Translations under genes and position numbers: made by a program
In this document: piece by piece, positions 24,747-32,886 of the stretch
Numbering within the stretch: position 1 is the stretch's first letter
How the letters are laid out: each line of letters opens with the position of its first letter
Notes under the pieces: model-generated
Seen by the model: only the letters and a program-made list of their open reading frames with translations
Told to the model about the DNA's origin: nothing
Databases searched by the model: none
Assembly (NCBI RefSeq): GCF_036345995.1
Contig: NZ_CP107796.1
Span: forward strand, 6,572,001-6,636,000
Reading direction: 5' to 3'
DNA length: 64,000 nucleotides
DNA from: Streptomyces sp. NBC_00557
GTDB taxonomy: Bacteria; Actinomycetota; Actinomycetes; Streptomycetales; Streptomycetaceae

Positions 24747-25898
24747 CTAGATCAGTGCGAACTGGCCCTCGGGCCCCTCCTCGTGGTGGTCCAGGACCGA
24801 GGCCGGGCGGCGGGACGCCTCCGGCACCGGCAGGACGCCCGCCCGCCGCAGTTCGGCCGCGCCGATCGCGGAGGTCACCTTCAACTCGGCCCGCAGCGGT
24901 CGCAGTTCGGCCAGCAGGGCGAGGACAGTGATCAGCTCCAGCAGTTCCGACGTCCAGGCCTGCGGCCAGCCGGCCGGGCGGATCGCGGCCAGGGTGCCCG
25001 GTTCCGGCGCGGTCGTGCGGGCCGCGAACCAGGACTCCAGCACCCTGGATCCGGCCACCTCGTACTCCCAGGCCTCCGGCGGCACGGGCGAGATACGGCC
25101 CTCGTCGAGGTGGAGGGTCTCCTCGTCGGGGTCGTAGCGCAGGGTGAGGGGCCGGGCCGGCAGGGGCGCGCGGACGTAGGGGCGGCGGCCGCCGGGCAGC
25201 TTGGGGCGTTCGCCGTCGCGGCGCATCAGCCACAGCATGCGGCGGCCGAGCTCGACGCCGGCCGTCCACACGGCGGGGTCGTCGGTGAGCGGGACGGTCA
25301 GGTCGGGGGCGGCGGCCGCCAGGATCCAGGCGAGGACGTCGACCGGAGCGGCCGGCTCGCCCAGGCGGCCGGAGAGGTGGGCCGCCAGGCCGGGTGCGAG
25401 GTTCGGTTCCGCGCCGCCGGGGCGGCGGTACAGGGGGCGGATGCGGCCGGTGCGGAGGGTGGGGAGCAGCGAGGTCGCCAGCAGGGGATCGTCGCCGCCC
25501 GTCTCCACCGTGAAGACCTGGTGGGCGTCCGCCACCCGCCACAGCTCCGGCCGGGCGGCGTCGATCAGCCGGTGGTCCGGGATCAGCCACTGCTCGTCGA
25601 AGGGCGCCGCGAGGACGCGGACCGGCTCGGCGCAGGGGCCCTCCGCGCGGGCGAGCCGGCCGGTGCCGGTGGACTGGCCGGGGAGCTGGCCCACCGCCGA
25701 GTCGAGGGTGCGGGCGCGGGTCGGCTCGAACAGCGCCTCCCGGTCGGGGCCGTCGGCCTTCAGCAGGGCGTCCCAGCGGGCCTTCAGACAGGCGGGGTCG
25801 GGCGCCGTCGGCCAGGCGCGGCCCGGCCGCAGCGGTGCGACGGACCACGGCATGAGGTCCGCCAGCAGCGGAGCGTCGTCGTGCGTCACGCAGGGCAT
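24747..25898 (-). CDS. Stand-alone type ISP restriction-modification specificity-domain-like protein
   Basis: A 383-residue protein resembling the C-terminal DNA-recognition part of type ISP enzymes (LlaBIII family). It has FEPTRARTLDSAV, PFDEQWLIPDHRLIDAARPELWRVAD, PLYRRPGGAEPNLAPGL, VDVLAWILAAAA, GRRMLWLM, and EAWEYEVAGSRVLESWFAART near the C-terminus. A full type ISP enzyme has about 1500 residues with nuclease, helicase and methyltransferase domains; none of these is present here or nearby. This short form recurs in streptomycetes (from memory), so it is probably not a recent truncation. Its function is unknown. The start ATG lacks a clear ribosome binding site. Confidence 0.72.
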   Translation of the reverse strand: MPCVTHDDAPLLADLMPWSVAPLRPGRAWPTAPDPACLKARWDALLKADGPDREALFEPTRARTLDSAVGQLPGQSTGTGRLARAEGPCAEPVRVLAAPFDEQWLIPDHRLIDAARPELWRVADAHQVFTVETGGDDPLLATSLLPTLRTGRIRPLYRRPGGAEPNLAPGLAAHLSGRLGEPAAPVDVLAWILAAAAPDLTVPLTDDPAVWTAGVELGRRMLWLMRRDGERPKLPGGRRPYVRAPLPARPLTLRYDPDEETLHLDEGRISPVPPEAWEYEVAGSRVLESWFAARTTAPEPGTLAAIRPAGWPQAWTSELLELITVLALLAELRPLRAELKVTSAIGAAELRRAGVLPVPEASRRPASVLDHHEEGPEGQFALI

Positions 25899-25923
25899 CG
25901 TACGGCCTGACCGGGGCCCCGTA

Positions 25924-26673
25924 TCAGGTCGCGTCCAGGGTCACGGTGAACGAGAACCGGTCCCCGCGGTAGTGGATGACCGCGACGTCCAGCACCCGTC
26001 CGCCGCTGTCGTACGTCACGCCCGTGTAGTGCAGGATCGGGCTCAGCAGCGGCACCTTCAGGAGCCGGGCGGTCTCCGGGTCGGCGAGCCGCGCCTCCAC
26101 GGTGTCCGTGATACGGCTGATGTCCGCCCCGACGACGTCCCGCAGCACCTTCGTCATCGGCCAGCGGATCAGGTCCTCCAGGTGGATCCGCGCGGCGAGT
26201 TCGGGGCGGACGTGGTTGACGGCGTGGTTGGTCGGCTCGCCGGTCTTCTCGTCGCTGCGCAGCCGGTGGTAGGCGGCCACCTCCGCGAGGTCCGGGAAGT
26301 ACTCGGCGAGAGCGGCCGGCACGGGCACGTTGCCGTGGTCCAGCAGCTCGGTCGTCATCCCCGACTGCTGGGCCACGATGGCGTCCACCGAACCCAGCAG
26401 CCGTACCGGCGCGCCCCGCCGGACGCCGGGCTCGATGAACGTGCCGCGCCGCCGGTGCCGGCTGATCAGTCCCTCGTCCTCCAGCTCCTTCAGCGCCTGC
26501 CGCATCGTCAGCACGCTCACGCCGTAGTGCTCCGCCAGCCGCTCCTCCGTGGGCAGCCGCAGCGGGTCCTCGGGGGAGCGGCCGAGTATCGAGGCGCGCA
26601 GCGACTGCGACACCTGGTACCACAGCGGCAGCTTGCGGTTCAGGACGATGGAGTCCGGGGCGAAGGAGGTCAC
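25924..26673 (-). CDS. GntR-family regulator with UTRA domain (HutC type)
   Basis: A 249-residue repressor-type protein. The winged helix is at about 14-80 (PLWYQVSQSLRASI, LPTEERLAEHYGVSVLTMRQALKELEDEGLISRHRRRGTFI). It is followed by a UTRA ligand-binding domain at about 95-245 (FPDLAEVAAYHRLRSDE, NHVRPELAARI, VVGADISRITDTVEARLAD, and the final YRGDRFSFTVTLDAT). It is 56 bases downstream of hmgA on the same strand. It is the obvious candidate to control hmgA through the 28060 inverted repeat, sensing an aromatic intermediate (inference). The start GTG has no good ribosome binding site. Confidence 0.87.
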   Translation of the reverse strand: MTSFAPDSIVLNRKLPLWYQVSQSLRASILGRSPEDPLRLPTEERLAEHYGVSVLTMRQALKELEDEGLISRHRRRGTFIEPGVRRGAPVRLLGSVDAIVAQQSGMTTELLDHGNVPVPAALAEYFPDLAEVAAYHRLRSDEKTGEPTNHAVNHVRPELAARIHLEDLIRWPMTKVLRDVVGADISRITDTVEARLADPETARLLKVPLLSPILHYTGVTYDSGGRVLDVAVIHYRGDRFSFTVTLDAT

Positions 26674-26729
26674 TCGGCTATCCGTACCGGTCGATGAACG
26701 TCAGGCGCAACAGCGCTGTCACGCCGCTG

Positions 26730-28040
26730 TCAGGCGCGGAAACGGCTCTCGAGCCCCTTCCAGACGTCGTCGTAGCGCTGCTGGAGGTGGTCCGCGGACG
26801 CCGCGTGCGCGGTGAGGGTCACCGGCCAGCGGGTCTCGAACATGAAGGCCAGGCCGTCGTCCACCTTCTGCGGCCGCAGCTCCGCCGTGCTGGCCCGGTC
26901 GAAGGTCTCCCGGTCCGGGCCGTGCGCCGACATCATGTTGTGCAGGGAGCCGCCGCCCGGCACGAAGCCCTCCGCCTTGGCGTCGTACGCGCCCTCGATC
27001 AGGCCCATGTACTCGCTCATCACGTTGCGGTGGAAGTACGGCGGCCGGAAGGTGTCCTCGCCCACCAGCCAGCGCGGGGCGAAGACGACGAAGTCGACAC
27101 CGGCCAGGCCGGGGGTGTCCGAGGGGGAGGTCAGGACCGTGAAGATGGACGGGTCCGGGTGGTCGTAGGAGATGGTGCCGATCACATTGAAACGGCGCAG
27201 ATCGTAGACGTACGGCACATGGTTGCCGTGCCAGGCGACCACGTCGAGCGGGGAGTGGTCGTACGTCGCCGTCCAGAGGTTGCCGCAGAACTTGCTGACC
27301 ACCTCCACCGGGCCGGTCACGTCCTCGTACGCGGCGACCGGGGCCTGGAAGTCCCGCGCGTTGGCGAGGCCGTTGGCGCCGATCGGGCCGAGGTCGGGGA
27401 GCCGGAAGGGCGCGCCGTAGTTCTCGCACACATAGCCCCGGGCAGAGTCGTCCAGCAGCTCCACACGGAAGCGCACCCCGCGGGGGATCAGCGCCACATG
27501 GGCCGGCTCCACGGCCAGCCGGCCGAACTCGGTGTGCAGCAGCAGGCCGCCGCGCTCCGGCACGATGAGCAGTTCGCCGTCGGCGTCGGAGAAGACGCGC
27601 TCCATCGAGGCGTTGGCGTGGTACAGGTGCACGGCCATGCCGGTGCGCTGGGTGACGTCGCCGTTGCCGCCGAGCGTCCACAGGCCCTCGAGGAAGTCGG
27701 TGCCGGCCGGCGGCTCGGGGAGCGGGTTCCAGCGCAGCCGGTTCGGGTCGGGCACGGTCTCGGTGAAGGGGGCCGTGCGGATCGCGCCGTTGTCGGTGCG
27801 GGTGAACGCCGGGTGCGCGGCCGAGGGGCGGATGCGGTAGAGCCAGGAGCGCCGGTTGTGCGCCCGCGGCTCGGTGAACGCGGTACCGCTCAGCTGCTCC
27901 GCGTACAGCCCGAGCGGCGCCCGCTGCGGCGAGTTGCGGCCCTCGGGCAGCGCGCCGGGCACCGCCTCGGAGGCGTGCTCGTTGCCGAATCCGGTCAGGT
28001 ACGACAGCCCCGCCGCGGTCTTCCGCGCGTCCCCGCTCAT
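26730..28040 (-). CDS. hmgA: Homogentisate 1,2-dioxygenase
   Basis: A 436-residue enzyme, the usual family length. It opens homogentisate to maleylacetoacetate using Fe(II) and O2, in tyrosine/phenylalanine breakdown. Recognisable blocks are [20 protein letters not shown] at the N-terminus, [27 protein letters not shown], and the C-terminal iron site region [16 protein letters not shown] (His and Glu ligands) with [15 protein letters not shown] supplying a third His. AAGGGAG at 6-base spacing fixes ATG 28040. The other tyrosine-catabolism genes (hpd, maleylacetoacetate isomerase, fumarylacetoacetase) are not in the window. Confidence 0.96.
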   Translation of the reverse strand: MSGDARKTAAGLSYLTGFGNEHASEAVPGALPEGRNSPQRAPLGLYAEQLSGTAFTEPRAHNRRSWLYRIRPSAAHPAFTRTDNGAIRTAPFTETVPDPNRLRWNPLPEPPAGTDFLEGLWTLGGNGDVTQRTGMAVHLYHANASMERVFSDADGELLIVPERGGLLLHTEFGRLAVEPAHVALIPRGVRFRVELLDDSARGYVCENYGAPFRLPDLGPIGANGLANARDFQAPVAAYEDVTGPVEVVSKFCGNLWTATYDHSPLDVVAWHGNHVPYVYDLRRFNVIGTISYDHPDPSIFTVLTSPSDTPGLAGVDFVVFAPRWLVGEDTFRPPYFHRNVMSEYMGLIEGAYDAKAEGFVPGGGSLHNMMSAHGPDRETFDRASTAELRPQKVDDGLAFMFETRWPVTLTAHAASADHLQQRYDDVWKGLESRFRA

Positions 28041-28059
28041 GATCGCTCCCTTGCGCTCC

Positions 28060-28087
28060 CTATTCCTATGCAACACCGTAGGAATAG
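28060..28087. promoter_or_regulatory. hmgA operator: 9-bp inverted repeat
   Basis: CTATTCCTA (28060-28068) and TAGGAATAG (28079-28087) are perfect complements separated by 10 bases. The site is centred 33 bases upstream of the hmgA ATG, in an A/T-rich island of otherwise very GC-rich DNA. Its size and position fit a dimeric repressor; the adjacent UTRA GntR protein is the best candidate. Confidence 0.7.
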
Positions 28088-28135
28088 GTGGGGGCGGATG
28101 CAAGAGGGCGACGGGGGCGACGGGGGCCACTTGAC

Positions 28136-28215
28136 AGGACGACGCGCACGCCGCGTACGAAACAGGACGACGCGCACGCCGTGTACGAAGGGAGGCGCAC
28201 GCCGTGTAGGAAGGG
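28136..28215. repeat. Imperfect tandem repeat array (three units)
   Basis: Three head-to-tail units: 28136-28163 (28 bases), 28164-28192 (29 bases) and a shortened 28193-28215 (23 bases). All contain CGCACGCCG(C/T)GTA(C/G)GAA. The array lies between the hmgA promoter and the lipoprotein gene and encodes no supported protein. Confidence 0.7.
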
Positions 28216-28354
28216 AGACGCGCTCCACCGCCGCAAGCGCCCGCACTCGCCTCCCGGGACGCCGCGCCTACTCCGTCAGGCGGACGTCCGGAGCCTGCCG
28301 GAACCCGACTTCAGGCGGATTCGGCGGGCCGGCGCGTTGTCCTACTCTCCCGGC

Positions 28355-28906
28355 ATGCCCAGGACGTCGTGGACCCGCAGGACGCTCGCCGTGCTCGCGG
28401 CGGCCGTCCTGCTGCCGCTCGGCGCGGCGGGCTGCGCGTCCGGTCACCACGGCGGCGGCGGGATCTCGCCCTCCCCGGTCGGCAAGATCCTCGACGGCAC
28501 CGACGACACCGGCCGCCATCTGCGCGAGGTCGGCAAGAAGGACGCGCCTCAGGTCGCCGTCGAGGTGACCCCGGACCCGGCCGGCGGCTGGGACGTCCGG
28601 CTGACGTTCCGTCACTTCCGCTGCTCCCCGCCCGGCGCCGGGGCGACGGCGGTCGGCGGGCGCGGGCTCGTGTACCTCTTCGTCGACGGCCGCCGGATCG
28701 CCCGGCTGCGCTCCCACGGCCACCACCTGCCCGACGGCCTCGTCCCGCACGGCACCCACCACATCACCGCGCGCCTGTACGCCGACGACGGCACCGCCTG
28801 GGCCGTGCACGGCAAACCGGTGCAGACCACCGCCGACATCACGGTGTCGGACCCGGACCCGGCCGGTCCCCCGGCGGGTACGGCGACCCCCGCCGCCCGG
28901 AGATGA
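28355..28906 (+). CDS. Putative lipoprotein
   Basis: A 183-residue exported protein with a lipoprotein signal peptide (MPRTSWTRRTLAVLAAAVLL, then GAAGC with the lipidated cysteine at residue 27). It is followed by a His/Gly-rich spacer and a beta-rich domain (VAVEVTPDPAGGWDVRLTF, LVYLFVDGRRIARL, HHITARLYADDGTAWAVHGK). The -3 lipobox position is Ala instead of the usual Leu, which is tolerated. Function is unknown. It lies directly before the TetR gene on the same strand. Confidence 0.78.
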   Translation: MPRTSWTRRTLAVLAAAVLLPLGAAGCASGHHGGGGISPSPVGKILDGTDDTGRHLREVGKKDAPQVAVEVTPDPAGGWDVRLTFRHFRCSPPGAGATAVGGRGLVYLFVDGRRIARLRSHGHHLPDGLVPHGTHHITARLYADDGTAWAVHGKPVQTTADITVSDPDPAGPPAGTATPAARR

Positions 28907-28935
28907 GTGCACCGGCCACTGTTCTCCGTACAGGA

Positions 28936-28950
28936 GGGTGAGGTTCACCC
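28936..28950. promoter_or_regulatory. Small inverted repeat before the TetR gene
   Basis: GGGTGA-GGT-TCACCC, 6-bp arms and a 3-base centre, ends 20 bases before the TetR ATG. It may be the autoregulatory operator of that TetR protein or a weak terminator of the lipoprotein gene. Confidence 0.35.
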
Positions 28951-28970
28951 GACCCCGGCGGGGAGGCATC

Positions 28971-29588
28971 ATGAGGTCCGTGCCCCATGCGACATCGCTC
29001 CGCCGCGCGCCCGTCCAGCGGCGCAGCGCCGAACGGCTGACCAGGATCCTGGACGCCTGCGCCGAACTCCTCGACGAGGTCGGCTACGACGACCTGAGCA
29101 CCCGCGCGGTCGCCCAGCGCGCCGGTGTGCCCATCGGCTCGGTCTACCGGTTCTTCGGCAACAAGCGGCAGATGGCCGACGCCCTCGCCCAGCGCAACCT
29201 GGAGCGGTACAGCGAGCGGGTCACCGAGCGGCTGAAGAAGGCGGACAGGGGGGACTGGCGGGCCGCGATGGACGCGGTCCTGGACGAGTACCTGGCCATG
29301 AAGCGCACCGCGCCGGGCTTCTCCCTGGTCGACTTCGGCAACCAGATACCGGTGGGCTCCCGCCACGCCGAGCCCAACACCCGCGTCGCCGACCGCCTCA
29401 CCGACCTGCTCTCCGGCTACCTCGGCCGCACCCCCGACGACCATCTGCGCCGCGTCTTCCTGGTCGCCGTGGAAAGCGCGGACACCCTCGTCCAGCTCGC
29501 CTTCCGCACCGACCCGGACGGCGACGAGGCGATCATCACCGAGACCCGCGAACTGCTGCGGGCGTATCTGGGGCGTGTGCTGGACTGA
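28971..29588 (+). CDS. TetR-family regulator
   Basis: A 205-residue TetR repressor. The N-terminal helix-turn-helix is at about 18-65 (RLTRILDACAELLDEVGYDDLSTRAVAQRAGVPIGSVYRFFGNKRQM), followed by an all-helical ligand and dimer domain. The order lipoprotein-TetR beside hmgA matches the position of SCO1712 of S. coelicolor, a pleiotropic TetR regulator affecting antibiotic production; this is recall, not an alignment. The ATG at 28971 has GGGGAGG about 4 bases upstream; the in-frame start at 28938 is less likely. Confidence 0.88.
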   Translation: MRSVPHATSLRRAPVQRRSAERLTRILDACAELLDEVGYDDLSTRAVAQRAGVPIGSVYRFFGNKRQMADALAQRNLERYSERVTERLKKADRGDWRAAMDAVLDEYLAMKRTAPGFSLVDFGNQIPVGSRHAEPNTRVADRLTDLLSGYLGRTPDDHLRRVFLVAVESADTLVQLAFRTDPDGDEAIITETRELLRAYLGRVLD

Positions 29589-29617
29589 GTCCCCGCCGCG
29601 GTGCGGCAGGAGAGAGA

Positions 29618-29698
29618 ACTCCGGAAAGGGCCAGGAAAGGACTCCGGAAAGGGCCGGGAAAGAACTCCGGAAAGGACTCCCCGGAAGGACTCCCCTCC
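29618..29698. repeat. Purine-rich tandem repeat array upstream of molybdoenzyme gene
   Basis: Two 23-base units (29618-29640 and 29641-29663, 21 of 23 identical) start ACTCCGGAAAGGGCC. They are followed by shorter units at 29664-29675 (ACTCCGGAAAGG), 29676-29688 (ACTCCCCGGAAGG) and 29689-29698 (ACTCCCCTCC). The array ends 2 bases before the palindrome at 29701. Confidence 0.75.
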
Positions 29699-29700
29699 AT

Positions 29701-29718
29701 GCATACCGGTCGGTATGC
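29701..29718. promoter_or_regulatory. TetR-type operator of the molybdoenzyme gene (site A)
   Basis: GCATACCGGTCGGTATGC is palindromic with one mismatched pair. It lies 66 bases before the GTG of the molybdopterin oxidoreductase gene. Its ACCGGTCGGTATGC (29705-29718) is identical to 58096-58109 and matches 13 of 14 bases of the minus strand at 52635-52622. Confidence 0.65.
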
Positions 29719-29783
29719 TCACCCCGGCGGGCCGAGCCCGTCCGTGCTCGCCCCGGCACCGCCGCCGACCCCCGGGAGGACCC

Positions 29784-32015
29784 GTGTCCCGCACCGCCCT
29801 GCGAATCTGCCCCCTGTGCGAGGCCACCTGCGGGCTGACCCTGACCATCGAGGGCACCCGGGTCACCGCCGCCCGCGGTGACCGCGAGGACGTCTTCAGC
29901 AAGGGGTTCATCTGCCCCAAGGGCGCCTCCTTCGGAGCCGTCGACTCCGATCCCGACCGCCTGCGCACCCCGCTCGTGCGCAGGGACGGCGAACTGCGCG
30001 AGGCCACCTGGGAGGAGGCCTTCGACGCGGTCGCCGCCGGACTGCGCCCGGTAGTGGAGGGGCACGGGCCGGACTCCGTCGGCGTGGTCCTCGGCAACCC
30101 CAACGTGCACACCGTGGCCGGCGCCCTCTACCCGCCGGTGCTCCTCGCCGGCCTGCGCACCCGCAGCCTGTTCACCGCCTCGACGGTCGACCAGATGCCC
30201 AAGCACGTCTCCAGCGGGCTGCTCTTCGGCGACGCGAACGCCATCCCGGTGCCCGACCTCGACCACACCGACCACCTGCTGCTCATCGGCGCCAACCCGC
30301 TGGAGTCCAACGGCAGTCTGTGCACCGCCCCCGACTTCCCCGGCAAGCTGAAGGCGCTCAAGGCCCGCGGCGGCCACCTCACCGTGGTGGACCCGCGCCG
30401 CACCCGCACCGCCCGGCTCGCCGACCGGCACCTGGCGATCCGCCCCGGCACCGACGCCCTGCTGCTCGCGGCGATGGCGCACACCCTCTTCGAGGAGGGC
30501 CTGGCCGACCCCGCCCACCTCGCCCCGCACGTCCAGGGCCTCGACGAACTCCGGGAGGCGATAAGGGACTTCACCCCCGACGCCGTCGCCGAGGCGTGCG
30601 ACATCGACGCGCCGACCATCCGCACCCTCGCCCGCGAACTGGCCGCCGCCCCCACCGCCGCCGTCTACGCCCGCATCGGCAGCTGCACCGTGCCGCACGG
30701 CACCCTGGCCAGCTGGCTGGTGGACGTCCTCAACATCCTCACCGGGAACCTGGACCGGCCCGGCGGCGCCCTCTTCCCGCAGGCCGCCACCGACAGGACG
30801 CCCCGCCCGGCGGGCCCCGGCCGGGGCTTCAAACTCGGCCGCTGGCACTCCCGGGTGCGCCGACTGCCCGAGGCCAAGGGCGAGTTGCCGCTCTCCGCGC
30901 TCGCCGAGGAGATCGACACCGCGACGGACGAGGGCGAGCCGGTCCGCGCGCTGATCGTCGTCGCCGCCAACCCGGTGCTGTCCGCGCCCGACGGCGACCG
31001 CCTCGACAAGGCGCTGGACTCCCTCGACTTCATGGTCAGCGTCGACCCGTACCTGAACGAGACCTCACGCCACGCCGACGTCGTCCTGCCCCCGCCCCCG
31101 CCGTCCCAGAGCCCGCACCACGACTTCGCCTTCAACACCCTCGCCGTGCGCAACCAGGTCCGCTACAGCCGCCCCGCCGTCCCGCTGGAGCCGGGCCGGA
31201 TGGCCGAGAGCGAGATCCTCGCCCGGCTGATCCTCGCGGCCACCGGCATGCACGGCGCCGACCCGGCCGCCGTCGACGCCATGGTCATCGAGCAGACCCT
31301 CGCCAAGGCCGTACAGGAGGAGCACTCGCCCGTGTACGGGCGCGACCCGCAGGACCTCGCCGGGCAGCTGACCGGGGAGAACGGTCCCGAGCGGCGGCTG
31401 GACATGATGCTGCGCCTCGGCCCGTACGGCGACGGCTTCGGCGCACGGCCCGACGGTCTGAGCCTGGACAGGCTGCTCGCCCACCCGCACGGCATCGACC
31501 TCGGCCCGCTGCGCCCGCGCCTGCCGCAGCCGCTGAAGACCGCGAGCGGCAAGGTCGAGCTGCTGCCCGGGCCGATCGCCGCCGACCTGCCCCGGCTGCG
31601 CGAGGCGCTGCGGGAGCGGCCCGAGGGGCTTGTCCTGGTGGGCCGCCGCCATCTGCGCTCCAACAACAGCTGGATGCACAACGTGCCGGCCCTCACCGGC
31701 GGATCCAACCGCTGCACCCTGCACATCCACCCCGAGGACGCGGCCCGGCTCGGCGTCCGCGACGGGGCGGACGTCCGCGTCAAGGGCGCCGGGGGAGAGG
31801 TGGTGGCGCCGGCCGAGGTCACCGACGCCGTACGGCCCGGCGTGGTGAGCCTCCCGCACGGCTGGGGCCACGACCGCCCCGGAAGCCGGATCAGCCACGC
31901 CGCGAAGGACCCGGGCGTCAACGTCAACCAGCTCCTCGACGGCAGCCTGCTCGACCCGCTCTCCGGCAACGCGGTCCTCAACGGCGTCCCCGTCCAGCTG
32001 GACGCAAGCCTGTGA
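29784..32015 (+). CDS. Molybdopterin oxidoreductase (DMSO reductase superfamily)
   Basis: A 743-residue cytoplasmic enzyme. The N-terminal [4Fe-4S] motif is C9-x2-C12-x3-C16 with C44 (CPLCEATC and FICPKG). The bis-MGD-binding domain follows (LLIGANPLESNG, VVDPRRTRTARLAD, IGSCTVPHGT), and the C-terminal dinucleotide-binding beta barrel contains LRSNNSWMHNVPAL and VSLPHGWGHDRPGS. No Tat signal is present. Members act on formate, nitrate, thiosulfate or other substrates; none can be assigned, and no electron-transfer subunit is adjacent. GTG 29784 follows GGGAGGA by 3 bases. Confidence 0.9.
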   Translation: MSRTALRICPLCEATCGLTLTIEGTRVTAARGDREDVFSKGFICPKGASFGAVDSDPDRLRTPLVRRDGELREATWEEAFDAVAAGLRPVVEGHGPDSVGVVLGNPNVHTVAGALYPPVLLAGLRTRSLFTASTVDQMPKHVSSGLLFGDANAIPVPDLDHTDHLLLIGANPLESNGSLCTAPDFPGKLKALKARGGHLTVVDPRRTRTARLADRHLAIRPGTDALLLAAMAHTLFEEGLADPAHLAPHVQGLDELREAIRDFTPDAVAEACDIDAPTIRTLARELAAAPTAAVYARIGSCTVPHGTLASWLVDVLNILTGNLDRPGGALFPQAATDRTPRPAGPGRGFKLGRWHSRVRRLPEAKGELPLSALAEEIDTATDEGEPVRALIVVAANPVLSAPDGDRLDKALDSLDFMVSVDPYLNETSRHADVVLPPPPPSQSPHHDFAFNTLAVRNQVRYSRPAVPLEPGRMAESEILARLILAATGMHGADPAAVDAMVIEQTLAKAVQEEHSPVYGRDPQDLAGQLTGENGPERRLDMMLRLGPYGDGFGARPDGLSLDRLLAHPHGIDLGPLRPRLPQPLKTASGKVELLPGPIAADLPRLREALRERPEGLVLVGRRHLRSNNSWMHNVPALTGGSNRCTLHIHPEDAARLGVRDGADVRVKGAGGEVVAPAEVTDAVRPGVVSLPHGWGHDRPGSRISHAAKDPGVNVNQLLDGSLLDPLSGNAVLNGVPVQLDASL

Positions 32016-32110
32016 CCTGACCGGCAACCGGCTCGGCCAGGTGGCGGCGCCGGCCGCCGCGGGCCTGGTCGCGGGACTGGCCGGGGTGGATTGCGCCGCA
32101 CGAGCGATCT

Positions 32111-32140
32111 CTGACGACTCGCCGGGTGTCGGGTCGTCAG
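32111..32140. promoter_or_regulatory. Inverted repeat upstream of the secreted protein-sortase pair
   Basis: CTGACGAC (32111-32118) and GTCGTCAG (32133-32140) are perfect 8-bp arms separated by 14 bases. ATCGTCTG follows at 32141 and again at 32191. The arms could form a terminator for the molybdoenzyme transcript or a regulator site for the next operon. Confidence 0.4.
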
Positions 32141-32214
32141 ATCGTCTGCGCATCAAGCACAGTCCAGGCGAAAGAGCGATTTGTATGAAAATCGTCTGAC
32201 GCGGAGGAATGTGC

Positions 32215-32886
32215 ATGCCCACCTCGACCTCACCACGTGTTCTCCGCCCCCGCGCGGGCGCCACTGTCATCCTCACCGCCCTCGCCGCGGCGGGCGTGTC
32301 GTGGGTGGTGGCACCGACCGCGGCCGCCCAGGGGGAGAACGGCGACATCCTGATCCAGCCCGTGGGCGACCACTCCGAAGACGGCACCGACGACGCCCCG
32401 GTGGTGTGCAAGTTCAGGCTGGACGCCGTCAACTTCGACTCGCTTCCCCTCATCGCCTACACCATCACCCCGCTGCCTCCGCTGCCCAGCGCGGCCACCA
32501 CCGCCGGCACCATCCAGCTCGGCGGGGGCGCCGGTCGCACGGACGTCATCGGGCTGGCCGACGGGAAGTACACGCTCGGCTGGATCGTGGGCACGCCCAG
32601 CAGCACCACCAAGCAGAAGATCTTCCGGGTCAGCTGCCACGGCAGGAGGCACGACGAGCGGCCCGGGCCGGGCGGTCAGATCACCGACGACCACCGCGAC
32701 GACGGCGCCTGGGGCCGGGGCGCCCACAACGACCCGCGCGGCGGCGTGCACGCGGGCGGCGGCGGCCTGATCGACAAGGCCGCGGCCTACACGCCGGTGG
32801 CCGCCGCGGGCGCCGTGGGCCTCACCGCGATCGGCGGTGCCGTGTACTTCCGGCGCAGCCGCCGACGGCCCCATGGCGCCGCGTAG
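32215..32886 (+). CDS. Secreted protein with C-terminal membrane anchor, probable sortase partner
   Basis: A 223-residue protein with a signal peptide (about 1-39, ending AAAQ), a compact domain (ILIQPVGDHSEDGTDDAPVVCKF to KIFRVSCH, with two cysteines that could pair), and a Gly/Asp/His-rich hydrophilic stretch. It ends with a transmembrane helix (about 192-210) and a positively charged tail (FRRSRRRPHG). The tail has the layout of a cell-wall sorting signal, but no LPXTG or LAXTG motif precedes the helix. GGAGG 7 bases before ATG 32215 sets the start. The next gene encodes a sortase and starts within this gene. Confidence 0.78.
   Translation: MPTSTSPRVLRPRAGATVILTALAAAGVSWVVAPTAAAQGENGDILIQPVGDHSEDGTDDAPVVCKFRLDAVNFDSLPLIAYTITPLPPLPSAATTAGTIQLGGGAGRTDVIGLADGKYTLGWIVGTPSSTTKQKIFRVSCHGRRHDERPGPGGQITDDHRDDGAWGRGAHNDPRGGVHAGGGGLIDKAAAYTPVAAAGAVGLTAIGGAVYFRRSRRRPHGAA

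Noticed and set aside
28938..28970. Earlier in-frame start (28938) for the TetR gene
   Set aside because: Has no ribosome binding site at proper spacing, whereas ATG 28971 has GGGGAGG; the upstream start would also overlap the inverted repeat at 28936.
32215..32886. Canonical LPXTG or LAXTG sorting motif in the secreted protein
   Set aside because: Neither motif, nor a close variant, was found before the C-terminal helix.
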